Below, in pieces: positions 35,948 through 45,581 of a stretch of DNA of 64,000 nucleotides. A program made the position numbers and the translations under genes. Numbering within the stretch: the first letter of the stretch is position 1; each line of letters starts with the position of its first letter. The notes beneath the pieces are model-generated. The model saw nothing but the letters and a program-made list of their open reading frames with translations, did no database searches and was not told where the DNA came from. This stretch comes from Haloactinospora alba (GTDB lineage Bacteria > Actinomycetota > Actinomycetes > Streptosporangiales > Streptosporangiaceae): assembly GCF_006717075.1 (NCBI RefSeq), contig NZ_VFQC01000001.1, positions 1,178,001 to 1,242,000 on the forward strand, read 5' to 3'.

Positions 35948-35971
35948 GGGCGCGGCTTACGCCCCTAACGC
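35941..35971. terminator. Bidirectional terminator between cvnD and the convergent cyclase gene
   Basis: Perfect 12-bp stem (35941-35952 with 35960-35971) with a 7-nt loop, overlapping the cvnD TAG stop and ending 19 nt before the stop of the converging gene. Confidence 0.7.
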
Positions 35972-35989
35972 CAACGGTCCCGGCCAGGG

Positions 35990-36655
35990 TCAGGAGGTGC
36001 GGTGCGCCACCGCTCGCACCGGTGCGCCGTCCCCGCTGGACAACCGGATCGGGAACGCGCTGATCCACGGGTTCGGGAAGTCGACCCGATCCAGCCCGCG
36101 CAGGTTCTCGATGATGGTCCCTCCCGCTCCCAGGAGGGTATGGTGCGCTGCCCAGTCTCCGGCAGGGTGGGGGCCGTAGGGCGTCTCGTCCGGACTCAGC
36201 GTATCGACACCGACCGTACGCACCCCGGAGTCGACGAGGAGCTGCGCCGCATCACCCGTCAGGTAGGGATGGTGGAAGTAGCGTTCGGTGCGGTAGTGGG
36301 TGTCCCAGCCGGTACGCACCAGAACTATGGTTCCCGGTGCGAACCCGTCCCGCCAGGGGGCGAGGTCGTCCCGGGTGATAGGGGAACGGTCCTCCCGGCC
36401 GGTGACGTCGACCACGATCCCCGGCCCGGTGAACAGCTCCAGCGGAAGGTCGTCCAGACGGGTGCCGTCCGTCCGGAAGTGGTAGGGCGCGTCAACGTGG
36501 GTCCCGCTGTGGGAGGTCAGGCACACGTCGGTACTGTTGACGCCGTCCTCGGCGATGTTCTTCGCCGAGTGGAGTGAGGGCGCCGACTCCCCGGGATAGG
36601 CCTGGGTGTCCGCGCTTATGGGGTGGCTCAGGTCGATGACGCCGGTTGCGCCCAC
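35990..36655 (-). CDS. Cyclase-family metal hydrolase (kynurenine formamidase-like)
   Basis: 221-aa member of the cyclase/formamidase fold. VIDLSHPISADTQAYPGE opens the domain, SHSGTHVDAPYHF carries the metal-binding HxGTHxDxPxH motif, and GVDTLSPDE and LLGAGGTIIENLRGLDRV are family features. The GTG at 36655 has TTGGAG upstream and gives the normal length; the frame continues to 37048 with arginine-rich unconserved sequence. The substrate could be N-formylkynurenine or another amide. No tryptophan-degradation genes adjoin. Confidence 0.82.
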   Translation of the reverse strand: MGATGVIDLSHPISADTQAYPGESAPSLHSAKNIAEDGVNSTDVCLTSHSGTHVDAPYHFRTDGTRLDDLPLELFTGPGIVVDVTGREDRSPITRDDLAPWRDGFAPGTIVLVRTGWDTHYRTERYFHHPYLTGDAAQLLVDSGVRTVGVDTLSPDETPYGPHPAGDWAAHHTLLGAGGTIIENLRGLDRVDFPNPWISAFPIRLSSGDGAPVRAVAHRTS

Positions 36656-37069
36656 GATGTCTCCAATCCGTCTGCGGATCCGTGAGGTGGTTCCGGTCCG
36701 TGTGGTGAGACACGGTACTCTCCGCCCCGCGGGCGGTTCCCGTGCCCGGCCGCGTACGCGCCATGACCGTACTGCCGACGGGAGGGGAAACAGCGACGGG
36801 TCGCCCACCGCGGGCGAGGGCCGTTCGGCTGTAGCGGCCGAAAGCCCGAGGTGCCAGTATCGCCTCACGCGGGAAGGACGACCCCGTGGCTGTGTTCCAC
36901 CCGGGAGAGCGGATTCCCGTTCCGGCATGCTCCCCCGTCCGCGTGTTCGCCACGAATCCGTCCGACCCACCGTCCCCGTGCGTTTCCGTCTCCTCCGCCG
37001 CGGCGACGGCTGACGCCCGCACCGTCCGAAAGGAGGAAGCGCGTCCACGGCATCGCGCTAGATCCAACG

Positions 37070-38782
37070 ATGAATGCGAATCCTGGGGACAACCAGCCCG
37101 AAGAGCAGCCCGATCCGGGTACCAACGCCATGACCGACCGTTTCCGCGAGGTCGGAACACGGATCCTGGACGCGCTGCTTGCCACTGATCCCGAATGGGC
37201 GAGCGAGCTTGGCGACTCCCGGTTCTTCGGTCGCTTGGCAGACCACTCCCCACAGGGGGAATCCCACCGGATGGCGGTGCTGAGCGACGCGCTCGGTGCG
37301 TTGGACGCGATCGACGACACACTGCTTCCCGTAGCGGACCAGGTGGACCTGGAAACACTGCGTGGCAAGGTCAGCGGCGACATGTGGCGCCACACCGAAC
37401 TGCGGCAGCATACCTGGGACCCTATGGTCCATCTGCCGGGAGGAGCCCTCTACACGCTGCTCACCACACAGGTGTGGCCGGTTGGTGAGCGTCTGGGGGC
37501 GTTGGCGGACTGCTGCCGCCTGGTGCCGCAGCATCTCGCGACGGCCCGCGGTGTGCTGGACGACGGTCCCGGCATGCCGCGTGCGCATATCGAGTCGGCC
37601 CTCACCCAGGCGCGCGGGACAGTGGCCATGCTGGGCCGGGACGTCGACGCGCTGTTGGAGGAGGAGCCCAGCCTTCGTTCTGAGGTGGTCCCGGCGCGTG
37701 ACGAGGCGCGTGCCGCGTTGGAGGAGCACATCGCGTGGTTGGATTCCGAGTCCCGTACGGCGGTCGCCAGTCCGCGGCTGGGAGAGCGCCGCTACGCCGC
37801 GCAGCTCTGGTATACCCTGGACACTGAGATCTCCCCGGAGGTGCTGCTCACCCGGGCGCAGAGCGATCTGATCGCCGCTGAGGAGGAGATCGCCGACGTG
37901 GCGGCCTCCTATGACGGTAGGGCACCCTACGCCGGGCAGGTGCGTGAGGTACTGAGGCGGGTCAGCACCGCGAACGCCTCCGCTCCGGAGACGATCCGCC
38001 CCCTGTGCGAGGAGGCGCTCGGGCACGTGACGGACCGGCTGCGTGACACGGACCTCGTCTCCGTGCCGGAACGCCCGTTGCAGGTGATCGACATGCCCGA
38101 GGCCAGGCGTGGGGTGGCCGTCGCCTACTGCGACCCGCCCGGGGCACTCGCGCCGGACACGGGGGCTCCCACCCTGCTCGCCGTGGCCCCGCCCATGGCA
38201 GGTGGCGGCTCCTCCCAGGGGTCCTTCTACCGCGAGTACAACGCGGTGATGCTACGTAACCTGATGGCTCACGAGGCGCTGCCCGGACACGCGCTACAGA
38301 TGGCGCACATGGCTGCCACCTCGGGACTGAGCCGGATACGGCGCGCGTTGCAGAACGAAACGTTCGTCGAGGGGTGGGCTGTCTACGCCGAGGAACTGCT
38401 GGCGAGCCGCGAGTGGGAGGGAGCCGCTTCCGGCGACGACCGGGCGCTGCGTCTGTTCCAGCTCAAAAGCAGGATCAGGGTGATCATCAACGCCATCCTC
38501 GATGTCCGTATCCACGCTTACGGAATGACCGAGGAGGAAGCGATGGCGCTGATGACGGAACGCGGCCACCAGGAAGAGGAGGAGGCGGCCGGGAAGTGGC
38601 ACCGCGCCCAGTTGGGCAGTGCCCAGCTGTCCACCTACTACGTGGGATACCGGGAGGTCAGCGACCTGGCGCGCGATCTGGGGAACGTGCGTACCACGGC
38701 GCGTCCGCGTGAGATCCACGACAGTCTGCTGGCCCACGGCGCACCTCCGCCGCGCCACCTGCGGAGCCTGCTCCGTGTGTAA
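37070..38782 (+). CDS. DUF885-family zinc peptidase-like protein
   Basis: 570-aa soluble protein of the DUF885 family. The zinc-binding signature HEALPGH is at residues 401-407, and the downstream FVEGWAVYAEELL supplies the third ligand Glu, as in this metallopeptidase-like group. A helical N-terminal half precedes it. The ATG at 37070 is chosen by conservation, but the good AGGAGG (37030) lies too far upstream for it, so the true start is uncertain. No signal peptide. Probably a carboxypeptidase-type enzyme. Confidence 0.8.
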   Translation: MNANPGDNQPEEQPDPGTNAMTDRFREVGTRILDALLATDPEWASELGDSRFFGRLADHSPQGESHRMAVLSDALGALDAIDDTLLPVADQVDLETLRGKVSGDMWRHTELRQHTWDPMVHLPGGALYTLLTTQVWPVGERLGALADCCRLVPQHLATARGVLDDGPGMPRAHIESALTQARGTVAMLGRDVDALLEEEPSLRSEVVPARDEARAALEEHIAWLDSESRTAVASPRLGERRYAAQLWYTLDTEISPEVLLTRAQSDLIAAEEEIADVAASYDGRAPYAGQVREVLRRVSTANASAPETIRPLCEEALGHVTDRLRDTDLVSVPERPLQVIDMPEARRGVAVAYCDPPGALAPDTGAPTLLAVAPPMAGGGSSQGSFYREYNAVMLRNLMAHEALPGHALQMAHMAATSGLSRIRRALQNETFVEGWAVYAEELLASREWEGAASGDDRALRLFQLKSRIRVIINAILDVRIHAYGMTEEEAMALMTERGHQEEEEAAGKWHRAQLGSAQLSTYYVGYREVSDLARDLGNVRTTARPREIHDSLLAHGAPPPRHLRSLLRV

Positions 38783-39034
38783 CGGGAACCAGGCCACCGC
38801 GCCGCTGCCGCTGGCCGCTCCCGTTCCGTCGTTCCTCCAGGGGAGGCGGACTCCGCCCCGGCGGCCGGTGCGGACGGGGGAGGCCCCTGTCATCGGGCCG
38901 GTGCCGGGGAGCCGGGAAGCCGTGGCGCACGGGGGAGCCGCTGGTGCCCCCGGACGGCGCCGCGCGTCACACGCGTCGCGCTGCTCTCCTATGCTGGTTC
39001 CGGGTAGATCCGGCGGTGCATGGAGTAGGACGAG

Positions 39035-39598
39035 GTGAACTGGTCGATGAGCAGTACGCAGCCAGATCCCGAAGGCGGGGCCGACGAGGCTGACGGGTTC
39101 CAGCGTCTGTGGACCCCGCACCGCATGGCCTACATCAAGGGGGAGAACAAACCGAGCGGATCAGCGCCCGACGACGGTTGCCCCTTCTGCCGCGCCCCAG
39201 GCATGCCCGACGACGAGGGGCTCGTGGTGGCGCGGGGGAAGCTCGCGTTCGCGGTTCTCAACCTCTATCCATACAACAGCGGGCACCTGCTGATCTGTCC
39301 CTACCGGCACGTCTCGGACTACACCGAGCTGGACGAGGCCGAGACCGCCGAGGTCGCGACCCTGACCCAGGACGGTATTACGGCGGTGCGGAACTCCGCC
39401 GCTCCGCAGGGGTTCAACGTGGGGATGAACCTGGGGAACGTCGCCGGTGCCGGTATCGCTGCCCACCTGCACCAGCACATCGTCCCCCGCTGGGGTGGCG
39501 ACACCAATTTCATGCCGGTCGTGGGCAGGACCAAGGTTCTGCCGGAGCTGTTGGGCCAGACAAGGGAAACCCTGGCCGAGCACTGGCCGCGTCGCTGA
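39035..39598 (+). CDS. HIT-family protein (Ap4A phosphorylase/hydrolase type)
   Basis: 187-aa histidine-triad protein. The active-site triad lies in AAHLHQHIVPRW. A CPFC pair precedes it (DDGCPFCRAPG) and NLYPYNSGHLLICPYRHV is typical. Mycobacterial homologues in the same locus (before pgsA) degrade diadenosine tetraphosphate. GTG at 39035 (AGGACGAG upstream) or ATG at 39047. Though HIT enzymes can degrade peptidyl nucleotides in microcin C systems, its place in the PIM operon argues for a housekeeping role. Confidence 0.88.
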   Translation: MNWSMSSTQPDPEGGADEADGFQRLWTPHRMAYIKGENKPSGSAPDDGCPFCRAPGMPDDEGLVVARGKLAFAVLNLYPYNSGHLLICPYRHVSDYTELDEAETAEVATLTQDGITAVRNSAAPQGFNVGMNLGNVAGAGIAAHLHQHIVPRWGGDTNFMPVVGRTKVLPELLGQTRETLAEHWPRR

Positions 39599-39774
39599 GT
39601 ACGGCTGCCCGGTCCCACCCGTGTGACGGAACCGTGCCAAGGACACGGGTGGCGCGGCGGGGAGCGCCGTCGCTCGACGGGGCTACTGCGGTACCTGTTT
39701 CCGCTGTACTGGTTTCCTCCTTCGGCGGCACGTAGCGGTGCGAGCTGTGCGCGCGGACACCGGCCGGTCCCGCC

Positions 39775-39821
39775 GTCGCACCGGTTCCGGAGCGGACGGT
39801 TCCTCCCGGAACCGGTGCGAC
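39775..39821. other. Perfect 16-bp stem-loop between HIT gene and pgsA
   Basis: Arms 39775-39790 and 39806-39821 are exact reverse complements with a 15-nt loop. It lies mid-way in the 333-nt gap (39599-39931), 110 nt before pgsA. It could be a terminator for the HIT transcript or an RNA leader element. Nothing else was found in the gap. Confidence 0.55.
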
Positions 39822-39931
39822 GCACGCATGAGAGCGCCTACCGCGTGCCGGCCGACCACCGGGGCATACTGAGACGCGGCGGGGTGCCTCCTTCGCCGCC
39901 CGGCCTGTTGGACATACGATCTTGGGGAGTC

Positions 39932-40564
39932 ATGCTGAGATTCCTGCGTCCCTACCTCGCCCGGATGCTTCTTCCCGTGGGCCGGGGCCTGGCCCGGGTC
40001 GGCGTCACTCCCACGGCCGTCACCCTCACGGGCGCCGTTGGCGTCACGGTGAGTTCCCTGGCCTTCTACCCGCAGGGCAAGCTCTACATCGGGTCGGTCG
40101 TGGTAACCGCGTTCGTGCTGTGCGACATGCTGGACGGGGCCGTGGCCCGCGTGTCGAACGGTACGAGCAAGTGGGGAGCGTTCCTCGACTCCACCCTGGA
40201 CCGGGTCTCCGACGCGGCGATCCTGGCTGGGCTCCTGCTGTGGTTCACGGGAGAGGGCGCGGACCCGATGCTGGCCGGCCTCACCCTGTTCTGCATGGTC
40301 TCCGGTTTCGGGGTCTCCTATGTCAAGGCCAGGGCCGAGGGATTGGGCGTCAACTGTGACGTGGGGGTCGCGGGACGTTCGGAGCGCCTCGTTCTCGTTC
40401 TTGTGGCCGCCGGGATCGGCGGGCTGGATGTACCGTATGTTCTGCCGGTTGGTCTGTGGCTGCTCGCCGTCCTCAGCGGTGTGACAGTGGTGCAGCGCCT
40501 GCTGGAAACGTACAACCGGCTCACCCACCCGAATCAGCATGCGGGGAACGCCGGAACGCACTGA
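39932..40564 (+). CDS. pgsA: Phosphatidylinositol phosphate synthase (CDP-alcohol phosphatidyltransferase)
   Basis: Integral membrane enzyme that joins CDP-diacylglycerol and inositol phosphate, the first step to phosphatidylinositol in actinobacteria. 210 aa with about six membrane helices. The complete CDP-alcohol motif DGAVAR...GAFLDSTLDRVSD (D-G-x2-A-R-x8-G-x3-D-x3-D) is present. The ATG at 39932 has GGGGAG upstream. It is followed 11 nt later by the acyltransferase gene, in the same order as in mycobacteria. Confidence 0.92.
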   Translation: MLRFLRPYLARMLLPVGRGLARVGVTPTAVTLTGAVGVTVSSLAFYPQGKLYIGSVVVTAFVLCDMLDGAVARVSNGTSKWGAFLDSTLDRVSDAAILAGLLLWFTGEGADPMLAGLTLFCMVSGFGVSYVKARAEGLGVNCDVGVAGRSERLVLVLVAAGIGGLDVPYVLPVGLWLLAVLSGVTVVQRLLETYNRLTHPNQHAGNAGTH

Positions 40565-40575
40565 GAGTGGGACCC

Positions 40576-41586
40576 ATGGGAGAACGCGCGACAACAGTGG
40601 CGTATTCGCTGGGGTGGATGCTGATCCGACGCGTGCCCGAACGTGTCGGGCGGCGTGTCTTCGAGGTCATGGCCGACCGTTCCTGGCGCGGTCGCGGCAG
40701 GCGTGTGCGCCAGCTGGAGGCGAACCTCCGCCGCGTGTCGGGGCCCGACATCACGCAGGCCCAACTCCGGGCCCTGTCACGTGCCGCCATGCGTTCCTAC
40801 CTGCGTTATTTCTACGAGATGTTCCGGCTGCCGGTGATGGACTGGAAGACCCTGTCCGCGCGTACCAGCCACAGCGGCGTGGAGAAGGTGGAACGCCATG
40901 CCCGCGCCGGTGGCCGGGGTGCCGTCGTCGCGCTGCCGCACATGGGTAACTGGGACCATGCCGGGGCATGGATCACGATGCGCGGCACACCGTTGACGAC
41001 GGTCGCCGAACGACTCGAGCCGGAGAGCCTGTTCGACCGCTTCGTGCGCTTCCGCGCTGCTTTGGGGATGGAGGTTCTCCCCCTCACCGGTGGGGAGGGG
41101 AACAACACGGAACTACTCGCCCGGCGGCTTCGGAACGGGGGGTTGGTCTGCCTTCTGGCCGACCGCGACCTCACGTCGAATGGTGTCGACGTCACGTTCT
41201 TCGGAGAGAACGCGCGTATGCCGGCCGGTCCGGCTTCCCTGGCCGAGCGCACCGGTGCCGCCCTGCTGCCCGTGACACTGTGGTACGAGGGGGAACAGTG
41301 TTGTATCCGGATACACGACGAGGTCCCGGTTCCGGGACACGGTGACCGGAGGGACAACGTGCGTGCCATGACCCAGGAGGTGGCACGCGTCTTCGAACAC
41401 GCGATCGCCGAACATCCACAGGACTGGCACATGCTGCAGCGTGTTTTCACCGCGGACCTGGAGGAGCCCGGCACTACGGGGGCGGCCTCCCGAGTTCCGG
41501 AGAGCGACGGCCCCGATTCCGTTCCGCCCCGCGACGGGGACGCCACTCTCCCGGAGACCGGCCGTGAGACCGGCCGGAGGGGGTGA
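40576..41586 (+). CDS. patA: Phosphatidylinositol mannoside acyltransferase
   Basis: Lysophospholipid-acyltransferase-like enzyme that acylates phosphatidylinositol mannosides at the inner membrane. 336 aa with the catalytic HxxxxD in LPHMGNWDHAGAW (about 121-126) and downstream LADRDLTSNGVDVTFFG and PAGPASLAERTGAALLPV. A charged low-complexity C-terminus follows. The ATG at 40576 (MGERATTVAYSLGW) matches the family; the longer frame from 40456 overlaps pgsA. Confidence 0.9.
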   Translation: MGERATTVAYSLGWMLIRRVPERVGRRVFEVMADRSWRGRGRRVRQLEANLRRVSGPDITQAQLRALSRAAMRSYLRYFYEMFRLPVMDWKTLSARTSHSGVEKVERHARAGGRGAVVALPHMGNWDHAGAWITMRGTPLTTVAERLEPESLFDRFVRFRAALGMEVLPLTGGEGNNTELLARRLRNGGLVCLLADRDLTSNGVDVTFFGENARMPAGPASLAERTGAALLPVTLWYEGEQCCIRIHDEVPVPGHGDRRDNVRAMTQEVARVFEHAIAEHPQDWHMLQRVFTADLEEPGTTGAASRVPESDGPDSVPPRDGDATLPETGRETGRRG

Positions 41587-41590
41587 GCCG

Positions 41591-42739
41591 ATGCGTATCG
41601 GTCTCGTGTGCCCCTACACCTGGGATGTGCCCGGCGGTGTCCAACAACACGTCAACGACCTCGCCGTGACCCTCCTGGAGCTGGGGCACGAGGTGTCGGT
41701 GCTGGCGCCGTGCGACTCGGAGCAGGAGCTCCCCGATCATGTCGTCTCCGCCGGCGGGGCTGTTCCGGTCCCGTACAACGGCTCGGTCGCGCGGTTGGCG
41801 TTCGGTTTTCGTGCCGCGGGACGCGTCAGGAGGTGGATCCGGGACGGCGCGTTCGACCTGTTGCACGTGCACGAGCCGGCCGCGCCCAGCCTCTCCCTGC
41901 TCGCGTGCTGGGTGGCCGAAGGGCCGATCGTTGCGACGTTCCATACCGCCAACCCCCGTTCCCGTGCCATGACGGTGTCGGCTGCCGCGCTGCACACCGC
42001 CCTGGAGAAGATCAACGGCCGTATCGCCGTCTCCGAGGCGGCTCGCAAGACTCTGGTGGAACACCTGGGGGGTGACGCGGTCCTCATCCCGAACGGGGTG
42101 GACATGCGCCGTTTCGCCTCGGCCGAACCACTGGAGGGGTGGCCGGGGGAGGGCGGGGCGATCGGCTTCCTCGGCAGACTCGACGAGCCGCGCAAGGGGC
42201 TCGGTGTGCTGCTGGATGCGTTCGCGCGGCTCGGGCCGCAGCGCCCGGGGCTGCGTCTGCTCCTGGCCGGCCCCGGCGACAGTGGTGAGGTGGAGGCGAA
42301 GGTCCCCGATGAGCTGCGGGACCGTGTGGTTCTTCTGGGTCAGGTGAGTGACGCTGACAAAGTGCGCGCCTACCACTCGGTGAGTGTCTTCTGCGCTCCC
42401 AACCTGGGCGGGGAGAGTTTCGGGATCGTGCTGGCCGAGGCCATGTCCGCTGGAGCCCCGCTCCTGGCGAGCGATATCGCTGCTTTCCGGAAGGTGCTAC
42501 GCGGCGGTGCCGCGGGGGAGCTTTTCGCCACGGGCGATCCGGACGCGTTGGCGAACGGTGCCGCGACGCTGTTGGACAGTCCCGACCGTAGGGCGGAGCT
42601 GTCCGAAGCCGCGCGGAGCGCGGTGCGTGCCTACGACTGGCGCAGTGTCGCCGCGGAGATCGTGCGCGTCTACGAGACCGTCCTTCCGTTGGGACCTGCG
42701 GAAGGACGGGTGACAACAGGCCGTAGGGAAAGCGTTTGA
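41591..42739 (+). CDS. pimA: Phosphatidylinositol alpha-mannosyltransferase
   Basis: GT4 glycosyltransferase that adds the first mannose from GDP-mannose to phosphatidylinositol. 382 aa with the PimA opening MRIGLVCPYTWDVPGGVQQHVNDLA, acceptor-domain GTs, IGFLGRLDEPRKGL, LLLAGPGD and the nucleotide-sugar EX7E segment ESFGIVLAEAMSAG. It lies 4 nt after patA with a good ribosome-binding site. Completes the HIT-pgsA-patA-pimA cluster. Confidence 0.93.
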   Translation: MRIGLVCPYTWDVPGGVQQHVNDLAVTLLELGHEVSVLAPCDSEQELPDHVVSAGGAVPVPYNGSVARLAFGFRAAGRVRRWIRDGAFDLLHVHEPAAPSLSLLACWVAEGPIVATFHTANPRSRAMTVSAAALHTALEKINGRIAVSEAARKTLVEHLGGDAVLIPNGVDMRRFASAEPLEGWPGEGGAIGFLGRLDEPRKGLGVLLDAFARLGPQRPGLRLLLAGPGDSGEVEAKVPDELRDRVVLLGQVSDADKVRAYHSVSVFCAPNLGGESFGIVLAEAMSAGAPLLASDIAAFRKVLRGGAAGELFATGDPDALANGAATLLDSPDRRAELSEAARSAVRAYDWRSVAAEIVRVYETVLPLGPAEGRVTTGRRESV

Positions 42740-43174
42740 CTTTTTCCTTTCCCTAAGGGGAGGGGATTCCGCCCCTTGCGGGGTGGGTTTCCCGCTTCCT
42801 AGCCGGTTGCGGAGGGGAGGGCCCGTGCCGTCTGGCACCAGCTCCACAGGCGTCACCCGCGTACTCGCGGGCTGCGACGCGACCAGCGGCACGGGTTGTT
42901 CCCGGCCGCGGCGGCGGCCTTGTCGGAGGTCTTCTCGCCGCGCTGGTGGTAGGCCTCGTGGCGCTGGTCGAGGGGCCTGTTCTGCGCCAGGCGCACGCGG
43001 CCGAACGTGCGGTCCGGTTGGGCCGCCTGATCGGGGCCGGCCGGGTGGGACCGGCACGTGTACGCCGTCCGCGCACCCCCTATTGTGCAGGGGCCAGAGA
43101 TATGGGGAAGCCACGTTCCGGATTCCTCCCAGGCCTGAAAATCGGGACATCCTCCGGAAGGACCTGGTGAAACG
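42725..43174. other. PIM-operon 3' region with terminator-like stems
   Basis: AGGGAAAG (42725-42732) pairs with CTTTCCCT (42747-42754) around a T-rich loop, overlapping the pimA stop, and probably ends the operon. A second weak GC stem lies at about 42754-42776. The rest to 43174 is GC-rich without a supported gene. Confidence 0.45.
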
Positions 43175-43747
43175 GTGCTCGACTGGATCTCTGCTGCTGC
43201 GGTCGCGGTGGCGGCGGTGGCAGCGCTGTCGTTCTACGTCTCCTGGCGTGCGACCCGATTGGACCGGTTACACACGCGGGTGGAGACCGCCTACGCCGCC
43301 CTGGACGCCGCACTGGTGCGTCGGAGCGCTGTCGTGCTCGAGCTCGCCTCGACCCCTGGACTCCTCGAACCCGCCTCCGCCGTCCTGCTCGCGGACGCCG
43401 CGGTCCGTTCCCGCCGTTCCCACGCGTGCGGTGGAGGGGAACGGGAGCTCGCCGAGAGCAGTCTTTCCCGGACGCTGCGCGCGGTGGTGGGAGAACCCGG
43501 TTTCCGTGCGGAGGTGGCGTCCGGCGGTTACTCCCGTGGGGGAGCGGACGGTGAGCTGCTGGCCGAGGTCGAGGCGGCCGCCAAACGCGTCCACCTCGCC
43601 CGCCGCTTCTACAACGACGCTGTCGCGAGTACCCGCGCGGCTCGGATGAGCAGGTTGGTGCGTGCGCTCCGGCTCGCCGGCAGCGCCCCCCTGCCGGAGT
43701 TCTTCGAAGCCGATGATGAACCGCCTTCGTTCGACACTATGGCGTAG
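43175..43747 (+). CDS. LemA-like membrane-anchored protein
   Basis: 190 aa. An N-terminal membrane helix (ISAAAVAVAAVAALSFYVSW) is followed by LHTRVETAYAALDAALVRRSAVVLELA and LLAEVEAAAKRVHLARRFYNDAVASTRAARMSRLVRALRLAG, the pattern of LemA-type helical bundles (FYNxxV). It starts at a GTG. Homologues are common near the PIM/pdx locus in actinobacteria. No function is assigned. Confidence 0.7.
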   Translation: MLDWISAAAVAVAAVAALSFYVSWRATRLDRLHTRVETAYAALDAALVRRSAVVLELASTPGLLEPASAVLLADAAVRSRRSHACGGGERELAESSLSRTLRAVVGEPGFRAEVASGGYSRGGADGELLAEVEAAAKRVHLARRFYNDAVASTRAARMSRLVRALRLAGSAPLPEFFEADDEPPSFDTMA

Positions 43748-43906
43748 ATCTCCCGGCAGCTTGGACGGTGAGGACAATCCCGGAACGGGGGAAGGTGGTA
43801 TGTCCAGAAGGAGAAGGTCCTGACCGTTTATCATGGGAAGGGGCGCGCACGGTCAACTGCCGTGCGGCGCTGCACGATCCATCCTCCGCGTAACGAGGTG
43901 AACCTC

Positions 43907-44854
43907 GTGTCCGCTCAGAATTGGGAGTCCGCCACTGTGGCCAACGCCAACACTGATGAGAACGTAACCGACAGCACGGTCGGTACCACCCGCGTTAAAC
44001 GGGGCATGGCAGAACAGCTCAAGAACGGCGTGATCATGGATGTGGTCACCCCCGAGCAGGCCAAGATCGCCGAGGACGCCGGTGCCGTCGCGGTTATGGC
44101 GCTGGAGCGGGTGCCCGCCGACATCCGTGCGGACGGCGGGGTCGCCCGCATGTCCGATCCGGACATGATCGACGGCATCATCGAGGCCGTGTCGATTCCG
44201 GTCATGGCCAAGGCCAGGATCGGCCACTTCGTCGAGGCCCAGGTGCTGCAGTCCCTCGGTATCGACTTCGTCGACGAGTCCGAGGTCCTCACCCCGGCGG
44301 ACGAGGCGCATCACGTGGACAAATGGGGGTTCACCGTCCCGTTCGTCTGCGGTGCCACCAACCTCGGCGAGGCGTTGCGCCGTATCGCCGAGGGAGCGGC
44401 CATGATCCGTTCCAAGGGCGAGGCAGGAACCGGGAACGTCGTTGAGGCGACGCGGCACATGCGGGCCATCCGAGCGGAGATCCACCGCCTGGGAACACTG
44501 GACGGCGCTGAGTTGTTCGGGGCGGCGAAGGAGCTGGCAGCACCCTACGAGGTCGTCCGGGAGGTGGCGCGGCTCGGGAAACTCCCCGTCCCGCTGTTCT
44601 CGGCCGGAGGCGTCGCCACTCCCGCCGACGCCGCGCTGATGCGGCAGCTGGGCGCGGAGAGCGTGTTCGTGGGGTCGGGGATCTTCAAGTCCAACGATCC
44701 GGGCAAGCGCGCCGACGCGATCGTGCAGGCCACGTTGCACTACAACGATGCCGAGGTCATCGCGAAGGTGTCCCGCGGTTTGGGGGGTGCCATGGTTGGC
44801 ATCAACGTCGACAACCTGGACGAGAGCCAGCGCTACTCCGAACGTGGGTGGTGA
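43907..44854 (+). CDS. pdxS: Pyridoxal 5'-phosphate synthase, synthase subunit
   Basis: Condenses ribose 5-phosphate, glyceraldehyde 3-phosphate and ammonia to pyridoxal phosphate. 315 aa with [44 protein letters not shown] (active-site Lys), [15 protein letters not shown] and FVGSGIFKS. The GTG at 43907 has GAGGTG upstream and gives a short variable N-terminus. Paired with pdxT, which supplies ammonia from glutamine. Confidence 0.94.
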   Translation: MSAQNWESATVANANTDENVTDSTVGTTRVKRGMAEQLKNGVIMDVVTPEQAKIAEDAGAVAVMALERVPADIRADGGVARMSDPDMIDGIIEAVSIPVMAKARIGHFVEAQVLQSLGIDFVDESEVLTPADEAHHVDKWGFTVPFVCGATNLGEALRRIAEGAAMIRSKGEAGTGNVVEATRHMRAIRAEIHRLGTLDGAELFGAAKELAAPYEVVREVARLGKLPVPLFSAGGVATPADAALMRQLGAESVFVGSGIFKSNDPGKRADAIVQATLHYNDAEVIAKVSRGLGGAMVGINVDNLDESQRYSERGW

Positions 44855-44875
44855 GGGGAAGGCGGAACCCCGCCG

Positions 44876-44919
44876 GCCCGGACCACGCCTTCGGAACGAC
44901 GGAGCGCAGTGGTCCGGGC
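44876..44919 (+). other. Stem-loop between pdxS and pdxT
   Basis: An 11-bp perfect stem (44876-44886 with 44909-44919) encloses a 22-nt loop in the 109-nt intergenic gap. It could be an attenuator reducing pdxT relative to pdxS, which suits their roles, but this is inference. Confidence 0.5.
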
Positions 44920-44963
44920 GGATGCCGCTCCTCTCCCGTCGCACGGAAACCGAGTGAGGTCGT

Positions 44964-45581
44964 TTGTTGTCCACCCACCCCGTCATAGGTGTGTTGGCTC
45001 TGCAGGGTGACACCGCAGAGCACGTACGTGTACTGGAGGATCTCGGGGTTACCGGAACGGAGGTGCGCCGCCGTGCCGACCTCGACGCGATCGACGGTCT
45101 GATCCTCCCCGGAGGCGAGTCGACGACGATGTCCAAACTCGCCGCGCGGTACGAACTACTGGAACCGCTGCGGAAACACATCGGTGGTGGCATGCCTGTC
45201 TACGGGACGTGTGCGGGCATGATCCTGTTGGCCGACCGGCTCTTGGATGAAGCCGAAGGGCAGCAGAGCATCGGCGGCATCGACATGACCGTGCGGCGGA
45301 ACGCCTTCGGCCGCCAAACCGAGTCGTTCGAGGCCCCTGTCGCGATCGATGGGATCGGCGAGGAGCCGCTGGAGGCGATTTTCATCCGCGCCCCCTGGGT
45401 GGAGTCCGTCGCGGACGGGGTCACCGTCCTCGGTTCGGTCACGCGGGGAGGCCACGCCGGTAGGATCGTCGCCGTACGGCAGGGGCCACTGCTGGCTACG
45501 TCGTTCCATCCCGAACTCACGGGGGATACGCGTGTCCACAGGCTTTTCGTCGACATGGTGAAAGGACAGGCATACTCATGA
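44964..45581 (+). CDS. pdxT: Pyridoxal 5'-phosphate synthase, glutaminase subunit
   Basis: Class I glutaminase channelling ammonia to PdxS. About 205 aa, with [33 protein letters not shown], the nucleophile Cys in [12 protein letters not shown] and the His-Glu pair of [10 protein letters not shown]. The start is a TTG: two in tandem at 44964 and 44967, with GAGG at 44956-44959. The second has the better spacing. The stop overlaps the yebC ATG as ATGA. Confidence 0.93.
   Translation: MLSTHPVIGVLALQGDTAEHVRVLEDLGVTGTEVRRRADLDAIDGLILPGGESTTMSKLAARYELLEPLRKHIGGGMPVYGTCAGMILLADRLLDEAEGQQSIGGIDMTVRRNAFGRQTESFEAPVAIDGIGEEPLEAIFIRAPWVESVADGVTVLGSVTRGGHAGRIVAVRQGPLLATSFHPELTGDTRVHRLFVDMVKGQAYS

Noticed and set aside
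39035-39598. HIT protein as microcin-type resistance factor
   Set aside because: HIT hydrolases can destroy peptidyl nucleotides, but this one is in the conserved PIM-lipid locus 17 kb away and has normal GC content.
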